Source of the DNA: an uncultured Granulosicoccaceae bacterium
GTDB taxonomy: Bacteria > Pseudomonadota > Gammaproteobacteria > Granulosicoccales > Granulosicoccaceae
Direction: 5' to 3'
Assembly (NCBI GenBank): GCA_937951695.1
Contig: CALFBL010000074.1
Span: 1 to 11,686 of the forward strand
Length of the DNA: 11,686 bases
Part shown: positions 1 to 4,888 of the stretch, one piece after another
Layout of the letters: each line of letters begins with the position of its first letter
How positions within the stretch are numbered: position 1 is the first letter of the stretch
Program-made: the position numbers and the translations under genes
Notes under the pieces: generated by a model
The model's database searches: none
The model's input: the letters and a program-made list of their open reading frames with translations, nothing else
Told to the model about the DNA's origin: nothing

Positions 1-294
1 TGCCTGCCGAACCCCTACTGGCAACCCGACATACGCCACTTGACTGGCCAGGACCTGCCGATTATCGATTACTTAACTTCGCAGCCGCAGGTCAACAATA
101 TGTACGACGACATTCACGGCTTTCTCTCCCGTTGGATTCCGTGCTTTAATGCTGAGAATCGAGCCTACCTCACCGTCTCTATCGGGTGCACTGGCGGACG
201 CCACCGATCGGTTTACTTGACTGATAGTCTGGCCAAGTCAATCGCTGAACTACACGATCACGTGTCGGTTCGTCACCGCGAACTCGGCAGCTAA
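1..294 (+). CDS. rapZ: RapZ, RNase adapter / nucleotide-binding protein, C-terminal part (5' end outside window)
   Basis: The reading frame is open from base 1 (starts CLPNPYWQPDIRHLTG) to a TAA stop, giving 97 residues. The text matches the C-terminal domain of RapZ (formerly YvcJ/YhbJ): the LPNPYW...LTG segment, then a VSIGCTGGRHRSV block, which is the most conserved stretch of the family. In E. coli RapZ binds the small RNAs GlmY and GlmZ and presents GlmZ to RNase E, so controlling glucosamine-6-phosphate synthase; the C-terminal domain carries RNA binding. The N-terminal Walker P-loop domain must lie upstream of the window. Internal TTG codons are not real starts, because family similarity continues to the window edge. 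The HPr gene begins 9 bases after the stop, so the two are probably cotranscribed. Linkage of rapZ to PTS genes is common in proteobacteria. Confidence 0.95.
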   Translation, partial: CLPNPYWQPDIRHLTGQDLPIIDYLTSQPQVNNMYDDIHGFLSRWIPCFNAENRAYLTVSIGCTGGRHRSVYLTDSLAKSIAELHDHVSVRHRELGS

Positions 295-303
295 AATACC
301 CTC

Positions 304-576
304 ATGAAGCTGAGCCGGGATATCCACATCATCAACAAGCTGGGTCTGCACGCTCGGGCAGCCTCCAAGTTGGTCAAACTAGCCTCACAATTCAACAGTG
401 AGCTCAACATCGTAAAGGACGGCCACAGTGTAAGCTGCAAGAGCATCATGGGCGTTATGATGTTGGCCGCCGGTAACGGTTCGTGCGTAACCCTGAACGC
501 CGATGGCGAGGACGCAAACGAGGCGATGGCAGCGTTATCAGACTTAATAAACCGGCGTTTCGATGAAGACGAATAA
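304..576 (+). CDS. ptsH: HPr-family phosphocarrier protein (HPr/NPr)
   Basis: A 90-residue protein, the usual HPr length. It takes phosphate from enzyme I on a histidine and passes it to EIIA-type proteins in the cytoplasm. The active-site segment NKLGLHARAA places the phosphorylated histidine at residue 16. The second hallmark, CKSIMGVMMLAAG, carries Ser47 at the site that HPr kinase phosphorylates in organisms with HprK. No HprK lies in the window, so use of Ser47 is unproven. The ATG is 9 bases after rapZ with no strong ribosome binding site, which suggests translational coupling; enzyme I follows after 15 bases. Because no sugar permease is nearby and rapZ is upstream, this could equally be the nitrogen-PTS carrier NPr (ptsO); sequence reading alone does not separate the two. 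Confidence 0.95.
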   Translation: MKLSRDIHIINKLGLHARAASKLVKLASQFNSELNIVKDGHSVSCKSIMGVMMLAAGNGSCVTLNADGEDANEAMAALSDLINRRFDEDE

Positions 577-591
577 CCGTGACGATTTACT

Positions 592-2460
592 ATGAGCTTA
601 ATGTTTTCCGGAATCGGTGTATCGCAAGGTCTCGCGATCGGCGAGATTCACGTGCTGCGTCGCGACGGATTTGGTGTTGAAGCTCGAACACTGGACAAGC
701 GCGAGATTCCGGACGAAGTACGCCGCCTGAAACGCGCCATAAAAGCCGCACGTACCCAGTTACGCGCCACCCGAGACTCGATACCTAAAGACGCACCCTC
801 GGACGTCAGCGCCTTTATCGATTCTCATTTGCTGATGCTGGACGACAACGCGCTCTCGCAAACCCCGATCGATATCATCAAGTCAGAGTTCGTCAACGCC
901 GAAACCGCACTAAAGCAACAACAACAGGCCTTGGTGTCGGTGTTCGATGCCATGGGCGATGCCTACATCGCCTCGCGTATCGATGACGTTAACCAGGTTA
1001 TCGCGTTGATGTTGCAAGCGCTGTCGGGGGGCATAGATCCTCTGCTCGACCCAGATGCGTGGAAGGGCCGAATTGTGGTCGCCGACGATTTAACGCCATC
1101 GGACACCGTGATCATGCAAAACCACGGCGTCGCAGGCTTTGTGACCGAACAAGGCGGACAACTCTCGCACACCGCCATCCTGGCGCGAAGTCTTGGCATC
1201 CCGGCAGTGGTCGGGCTGCAAAACATTCGCAAATACCTGAAGAACGGCGAAACCATTACCTTGGATGGTCAATCTGGGTTGTTGGTGGCCGAACCCACAG
1301 ACGCTCATTTGCGCGAATCCCGCAACCGGCAGAAAGCGGCGCGAAAAATCGCTCGAGATCTATCCGGTCTCATTGACAGGCCCAGTGTGACACTCGACGG
1401 AATAAGCCTGAATCTGTGGGCCAACATCGATGTCGACGATGACGTGAAGTCGTTAAAACGCGTCAACGCTGCAGGTGTCGGGTTGTTTCGCACCGAATTC
1501 ATGTTCATGAATCGCGAAAATGCCCCCACCGAACAGGAACACTTTAAGGAATACAGCAAAATTCTTCGCGCGCTAAAAGACTCCCCATTAACCATCAGAA
1601 GCATAGACTTAGGTGGCGACAAGATGGCTGCCTCATTGCACAATTCAGGGCCAATGGCGCACAACCCAGCGATGGGCCTGCGCGGTATACGCCTAGCCCT
1701 GAATGATCTGTCGCTGTTTGTGCCACAGCTTCGCGCCATCCTCAGAGCGTCCGCTAAGGGGCCTGTGCGTTTACTGATTCCAATGCTGACCAATCGAGCC
1801 GAAATTCTTCAAGTACGCACGCTCATCAACGACATCAAGTTATCGTTAGACGAAGCTGGTCTAGCGTATGACCCGAATCTGCCTATTGGAGGAATGATCG
1901 AAGTTCCAGCTGCTGCGATTGCTGCACCGAGCTTCGCCGCCGATCTCGATTTTCTCTCGATCGGAACAAACGATCTTATTCAATACACACTGGCGATCGA
2001 TCGTATCGACGAGCAAGTGCATTACCTCTACGATCCCTTGCACCCCGCTGTCTTGCGATTGGTGCAAACGATTATTCAGACCGGACGCGAGGCCGGAATA
2101 CCGGTTACCTTGTGCGGGGAAATGGCGGGGGACCCGCAATACGTTCGCGTGTTACTCGGGCTGGGTTTAACCGAATTCAGCATGCCGCCAAACTTGTTGT
2201 TGGCGGTAAAACAAGTGCTAATCAATTCCAAAGTCAGCCGTTTAAAATCCCAAGTGCAGAAGTTGATACACGCCCCGGACGTCGAGACGCAACAGCAATT
2301 GCTCGGTGTTATCAACAAATCGGCTGAGCCTCAGAAGAAACCAGACAGCGGGAAAACGGCTGCGACCACCAAACAAAAGCCCAAGCCAAAAACGTCAAAA
2401 ACGTCAAAAATGTCAAAAAAGAAAGCCGGTAAGACAGGTAAAACCAGTGGAAAATCTTGA
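592..2460 (+). CDS. ptsI: Phosphoenolpyruvate-protein phosphotransferase (PTS enzyme I) with Lys-rich C-terminal tail
   Basis: Enzyme I autophosphorylates from phosphoenolpyruvate and donates the phosphate to HPr. The order is canonical: HPr-binding helical region (about 1-145), swivelling phosphohistidine domain with GGQLSHTAILARS (His193), linker helix, then the PEP-binding barrel (about 265-570). The barrel shows GLFRTEF (Arg300), TIRSIDLGGDK (Arg336), MIEVPA (Glu437), GTNDLIQY (Asn460-Asp461) and TLCGEMAG (Cys508, the acid/base cysteine). There is no N-terminal GAF domain, so it is the EI form rather than EI-Ntr (PtsP), although the phosphate may still serve regulatory partners. The barrel-end text AIDRIDEQV differs from the enterobacterial DRGNE version. 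The protein is 622 residues against about 575 for the family; the surplus is a tail (about 576-622) of Lys, Ser, Thr and Pro containing a 9-bp tandem repeat. Confidence 0.96.
   Translation: MSLMFSGIGVSQGLAIGEIHVLRRDGFGVEARTLDKREIPDEVRRLKRAIKAARTQLRATRDSIPKDAPSDVSAFIDSHLLMLDDNALSQTPIDIIKSEFVNAETALKQQQQALVSVFDAMGDAYIASRIDDVNQVIALMLQALSGGIDPLLDPDAWKGRIVVADDLTPSDTVIMQNHGVAGFVTEQGGQLSHTAILARSLGIPAVVGLQNIRKYLKNGETITLDGQSGLLVAEPTDAHLRESRNRQKAARKIARDLSGLIDRPSVTLDGISLNLWANIDVDDDVKSLKRVNAAGVGLFRTEFMFMNRENAPTEQEHFKEYSKILRALKDSPLTIRSIDLGGDKMAASLHNSGPMAHNPAMGLRGIRLALNDLSLFVPQLRAILRASAKGPVRLLIPMLTNRAEILQVRTLINDIKLSLDEAGLAYDPNLPIGGMIEVPAAAIAAPSFAADLDFLSIGTNDLIQYTLAIDRIDEQVHYLYDPLHPAVLRLVQTIIQTGREAGIPVTLCGEMAGDPQYVRVLLGLGLTEFSMPPNLLLAVKQVLINSKVSRLKSQVQKLIHAPDVETQQQLLGVINKSAEPQKKPDSGKTAATTKQKPKPKTSKTSKMSKKKAGKTGKTSGKS
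2392..2418 (+). repeat. Three tandem 9-bp units inside the 3' end of ptsI
   Basis: Two identical units ACGTCAAAA at 2392-2400 and 2401-2409 are followed by ATGTCAAAA at 2410-2418. The unit is a multiple of three, so copy-number change would add or remove three residues (Thr/Met-Ser-Lys) without breaking the frame. The repeat encodes the KTSKTSKMSK part of the enzyme I tail, and looser KTGKTSGK text follows, as if the tail grew by slippage. Confidence 0.85.
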
Positions 2461-2502
2461 CTTAATCTAGGTAATAGAATCGCGTGAGCGCAAGAGCGAC
2501 AT

Positions 2503-3852
2503 TTGACCCAAAAGAACGAGCAGTCCGATAACCCGATCACGGCCTTAGCGAAATCCATTGCCGAAGGATCCCTGATAGAGGCACGCGGGGTCATGCAAGC
2601 CATGCACCCCGCCGAAATCGCCGACACACTAGAAGCCCTGCCGCCAGCGCAACGCACCGTGCTCTGGGATCTGGTCGGCCCGGAGATAGACGGGGATGTG
2701 TTGCTCGAGGTGCACGATGAAGTGCGCGACCAGCTGGTTGAAGAAATGGACATCGACGAGCTGCGGGCTGCAACCGAGCAGCTTGACATCGATGACAAGG
2801 CCGACTTTGTTCAAGGTCTGCCGGAGAAGCTCACCTACGATGTGCTGGCAGGGATGGACCGGCAAGATCGGGCGCGCCTGGAACAGCTGCTGGAGTATCC
2901 AGAGAACAGCGCTGGTGGACTGATGAATCTCGACACTATCACGGTGCGCGAAGATGTGACCCTGCTGGTGGTGCACCGTTACTTGCAGCGGCGTGGGGAA
3001 ATCCCTGAACACACCGACCGGTTGTGGGTGGTGGATCGCTACGGACACTACCGAGGCGAGCTGTCACTGCGACGCTTACTCACTAACCCACCCGGCACGC
3101 TGGTGGTGGATGTGACGCGAACTGATCGGGATCCCATCGAAGTGACGGCCTCAGCCACCGAGGTTGCCAGGCAATTTGAAGATTACGACCTGGTCTCAGC
3201 GCCGGTGGTGGACGAGAACAACATTCTGTTAGGCCGGGTCACTGTAGATGATGTAGTTGACGTGATTCGTGATGAGGCCGAGCAGTCGGTCATGAGTATG
3301 GCCGGGCTGAATCAAGAGGCGGATACCTTTGCGCCGATTGTCCGCAGTGCGAGGCGACGAGCGGTATGGCTGGGTGTCAACCTACTCACCGCGTTGCTGG
3401 CCTCGTGGGTCATCGCACAGTTTGAATCCACGCTGGACCGGGTCGTGACGCTGGCTGTGCTGATGAGCGTTGTGCCCAGTATGGGTGGGATCGCGGGCAG
3501 TCAAACCCTGACACTGGTTATTCGTGGTCAGGCGCTCGGCCATTTGAACCGGAGCAATCAGCAAGCCCTGTTGATTCGGGAATTGGGTGTGGGTTTGCTC
3601 AACGGCCTCGGTTGGGCAGTGATTGTCTGTGTTTGCGTGACCTTATGGCTCGGCGACCCGAAAATCGGTTTGATACTGGGTTTCGCCCTGATGGTCAATC
3701 TGCTGGTCGCGGCTTGGGCCGGGATGATGCTACCGATTGTAATGAAACGTTTGGGTATAGACCCCGCGTTGGCAGGCGGGGTAGCACTGACGACAGTGAC
3801 CGATGTGGTTGGCCTATTGGCGTTTCTCGGTCTGGCTAGCTGGTTGTTATAG
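2503..3852 (+). CDS. mgtE: MgtE-type magnesium channel/transporter
   Basis: A 449-residue inner-membrane Mg2+ channel of normal family length. Domains in order: cytoplasmic MgtE_N helical repeat domain (about 15-130), the EYPENSAGGLM junction (131-141), tandem CBS domains (about 142-265) that sense Mg2+ in the family, and a five-helix membrane domain (about 285-449). The membrane part has the signature MGGIAGSQT near residue 327 and TTVTDVVG near 430, where Asp434 matches the pore Mg2+ ligand of the family. The start is a TTG: an in-frame TGA lies at 2485-2487 and no ATG occurs before residue 31, inside the conserved N domain. The gap to ptsI is 42 bases with no terminator visible, so it probably belongs to the same transcript. 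Whether there is a functional link to the PTS genes cannot be told from the sequence. Confidence 0.93.
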   Translation: MTQKNEQSDNPITALAKSIAEGSLIEARGVMQAMHPAEIADTLEALPPAQRTVLWDLVGPEIDGDVLLEVHDEVRDQLVEEMDIDELRAATEQLDIDDKADFVQGLPEKLTYDVLAGMDRQDRARLEQLLEYPENSAGGLMNLDTITVREDVTLLVVHRYLQRRGEIPEHTDRLWVVDRYGHYRGELSLRRLLTNPPGTLVVDVTRTDRDPIEVTASATEVARQFEDYDLVSAPVVDENNILLGRVTVDDVVDVIRDEAEQSVMSMAGLNQEADTFAPIVRSARRRAVWLGVNLLTALLASWVIAQFESTLDRVVTLAVLMSVVPSMGGIAGSQTLTLVIRGQALGHLNRSNQQALLIRELGVGLLNGLGWAVIVCVCVTLWLGDPKIGLILGFALMVNLLVAAWAGMMLPIVMKRLGIDPALAGGVALTTVTDVVGLLAFLGLASWLL

Positions 3853-3853
3853 C

Positions 3854-4207
3854 TTAGAGCGCGGCTCGTCCATCACGGCAACTGCGGGTACGGCTGGTTG
3901 GAGAAACAAACGCCACTTTCTGAGTTCGAACTAGAGCAGAGTCTGCACACGCTTGTACTTGCTTCAACAAACGCGTGGAATCAATGCAGAAGCCTTGAAA
4001 CATAAAACCGGTCTCTTCCCACGGCACATTGAGTTCTGCGACGTACATGCCGAGCTTCAACTCATCGGTTTTTACCCAGCGTTCGTGTTGGATGGGCGTG
4101 CTTCTTGCCGCTGCGTTGCGTCCGGCGGCATGGGCAGAGCTCGCTCGTCGAGCCGCTGTCTTTTCGATGATTCTCTTAGCACGTCTCTTTCGTAACAGTG
4201 AAAACAT
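3854..4207 (-). CDS. Small DUF3391-domain protein without HD-GYP domain
   Basis: The 117-residue product has an Arg/Lys/Ala-rich N-terminal stretch (1-40) and then WVKTDELKLGMYVAELNVPW...FMFQGFCIDS (about 44-80). This strongly resembles the start of DUF3391, the domain normally N-terminal to HD-GYP cyclic-di-GMP phosphodiesterases. No HD-GYP residues follow: the frame closes after about 37 further residues and neither other minus frame resumes the similarity. It is either a stand-alone DUF3391 protein or a truncated HD-GYP gene. The start is supported by GGAG (plus-strand CTCC at 4217-4220) 9 bases before the ATG. No signal peptide or membrane segment is apparent. It converges on mgtE with a single base between the stops, so the 3' ends of the two transcripts must overlap. 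Confidence 0.7.
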   Translation of the reverse strand: MFSLLRKRRAKRIIEKTAARRASSAHAAGRNAAARSTPIQHERWVKTDELKLGMYVAELNVPWEETGFMFQGFCIDSTRLLKQVQACADSALVRTQKVAFVSPTSRTRSCRDGRAAL

Positions 4208-4379
4208 CGCTACTAACTCCCGTCGACTTGAACGTCGATCTACTGATGGAGCCGGTCTGTGACCAGCCGATGAGCGAACAGTAAACTGAAGCGGGAGAGA
4301 TATCCACCGTTTCGTCGGTATTCTGCAGGATCAGCCACAAAAGCGAGGCCAAAACAACGAAAACCGAGATAGCGGTCAC
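4176..4379 (-). CDS. Doubtful small membrane ORF upstream of the DUF3391 gene
   Basis: A 67-residue frame with a GTG start. It has a hydrophobic N-terminal stretch (ISVFVVLASLLWLILQN, residues 4-20) that could form one membrane helix, followed by polar sequence. It overlaps the start of the DUF3391 gene by 32 bases in another frame. No ribosome binding site is evident and no family is recognised. The LWLILQNTD text recalls LapA-like small membrane proteins, but too weakly to name it. It may be a chance ORF or the leader of a two-gene unit. Confidence 0.22.
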   Translation of the reverse strand: MTAISVFVVLASLLWLILQNTDETVDISPASVYCSLIGWSQTGSISRSTFKSTGVSSDVFTVTKETC

Positions 4380-4487
4380 GCCAGAGTACCCATTTTTCGC
4401 GTTTATCTACCCCGCAAATCCGACAATAACGAGACGATCACATTACAGATGAGCCGCCCCTGTTTTCATCCACTCCAAGGTCGAGAC

Positions 4488-4496
4488 TTATCCACA
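4488..4496 (+). promoter_or_regulatory. DnaA box, perfect TTATCCACA
   Basis: An exact match to the high-affinity DnaA box, about 400 bases before the nrdJ start and upstream of the candidate promoters. Together with the second perfect copy at 4573 it recalls the DnaA boxes upstream of nrdAB in E. coli. Confidence 0.6.
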
Positions 4497-4572
4497 GTCG
4501 GGCTCTATGCCGAATCATTGCAGAACCCCGTTAAATAAGGCTCACAGCAAACTACCCACAACTACTTCCAGG

Positions 4573-4581
4573 TTATCCACA
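4573..4581 (+). promoter_or_regulatory. DnaA box, perfect TTATCCACA, with a partial copy next to it
   Basis: A second exact DnaA box in the same orientation, 85 bp from the first. It is followed 2 bases later by TTATCCCTG (4584-4592), a degenerate copy, so GGTTATCC occurs twice 11 bp apart. It ends 26 bases before the candidate -35 element at 4608, a position where bound DnaA could influence the promoter. Confidence 0.6.
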
Positions 4582-4607
4582 GGTTATCCCTGAGAATGCA
4601 TATTAAT

Positions 4608-4635
4608 TTGAGCGAACGAAAGCACTAGATATAGT
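4608..4635 (+). promoter_or_regulatory. Candidate nrdJ promoter P1
   Basis: TTGAGC (4608-4613), a 16-bp spacer and TATAGT (4630-4635) resemble a sigma-70 promoter directed at nrdJ. The -10 element lies inside the first NrdR-like box, the position expected for repression. The 5' leader would be about 245 bases. Confidence 0.45.
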
Positions 4636-4637
4636 GG
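4622..4637 (+). promoter_or_regulatory. NrdR box 1 (strong)
   Basis: GCACTAGATATAGTGG aligns with the NrdR consensus acaCwAtATaTwGtgt at about 14 of 16 positions and is nearly palindromic. NrdR is the zinc-finger/ATP-cone repressor of ribonucleotide reductase genes. The position upstream of nrdJ and the paired copy 31 bp away support the call. Confidence 0.72.
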
Positions 4638-4652
4638 TTAGAAATAACGCAA

Positions 4653-4668
4653 TCGCGAGATGTAGTGG
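4653..4668 (+). promoter_or_regulatory. NrdR box 2, partner of box 1
   Basis: TCGCGAGATGTAGTGG keeps the GATxTAGTGG half of box 1, with a poorer left arm (about 10 of 16 consensus positions). It sits exactly 31 bp from box 1 in the same register. This is the roughly three-turn spacing typical of paired NrdR boxes, so it counts despite the weaker match. Confidence 0.6.
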
Positions 4669-4693
4669 TTTAACCCATTGCGTTCCGCTTTTC

Positions 4694-4711
4694 ACCGCAG
4701 TACACTGCGGT
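4694..4711. promoter_or_regulatory. Perfect 8-bp inverted repeat between the two NrdR box pairs
   Basis: ACCGCAGT-AC-ACTGCGGT is an 8-bp arm with its exact reverse complement across a 2-base gap. No T-run follows, so it is not a standard terminator. It sits between candidate promoters P1 and P2 and could be an operator for an unidentified dimeric regulator, or a hairpin in the P1 leader RNA. It does not match the NrdR consensus. Confidence 0.55.
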
Positions 4712-4724
4712 CCCGGTCACAATT

Positions 4725-4752
4725 TTGCGACTTGAGAAAAACCGCCTACACT
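4725..4752 (+). promoter_or_regulatory. Candidate nrdJ promoter P2
   Basis: TTGCGA (4725-4730), a 16-bp spacer and TACACT (4747-4752) form a weaker sigma-70-like promoter. As in P1, the -10 region overlaps the first box of an NrdR-like pair, so the promoter-box arrangement occurs twice. Each element matches the consensus at only about four of six positions. Confidence 0.35.
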
Positions 4753-4763
4753 AAATGTGGTGG
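4748..4763 (+). promoter_or_regulatory. NrdR box 3
   Basis: ACACTAAATGTGGTGG matches the NrdR consensus at about 12 of 16 positions, with an intact left arm ACAC. It begins a second pair about 125 bp downstream of the first. Confidence 0.6.
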
Positions 4764-4779
4764 TTTGCATCAATGCAGA

Positions 4780-4795
4780 CCACACTATGCAGTGT
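4780..4795 (+). promoter_or_regulatory. NrdR box 4, partner of box 3
   Basis: CCACACTATGCAGTGT matches the consensus at about 12 of 16 positions and is 32 bp from box 3, again about three helical turns. It contains the shorter palindrome ACACTATGCAGTGT. The spacer between boxes 3 and 4 carries a TGCAT-CA-ATGCA inverted repeat (4766-4777). Confidence 0.58.
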
Positions 4796-4888
4796 CCAGA
4801 GTCGATGGAGCCGGGTCTAGAAACACGCAATTAATTCATCAGGTGCCGCGCTAACGCGCGCCGCTCACATCTAGGACCGCTAAACCAT

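Larger units (their letters stand above)
4380..4888. other. Gene-free control region upstream of nrdJ
   Basis: About 500 bases with no convincing gene on either strand. It contains two perfect DnaA boxes, two candidate promoters, four NrdR-like boxes and an inverted repeat, listed separately. The last 90 bases before nrdJ contain only a short GC hairpin (CGCG-CTAA-CGCG, about 4847-4858) and an AGGA 12 bases before the ATG. I found no B12-box or other mark of a cobalamin riboswitch. Confidence 0.7.

Noticed and set aside
2331..2798. A 155-codon Ser-rich minus-strand ORF spanning the ptsI end and mgtE start
   Set aside because: Its composition is the complement of the Lys-rich tail and the mgtE N domain; no independent evidence supports it.
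4488..4620. Perfect DnaA boxes beside an AT-rich patch could indicate a replication origin
   Set aside because: There are only two perfect boxes, no dnaA, dnaN, gidA or rnpA neighbours, and a ribonucleotide reductase gene directly downstream, which fits a regulatory role better. GC skew of the whole chromosome would decide.
4800..4888. Cobalamin riboswitch in the nrdJ leader
   Set aside because: No B12-box-like sequence or long conserved fold was visible; only a short 4-bp GC hairpin is present.
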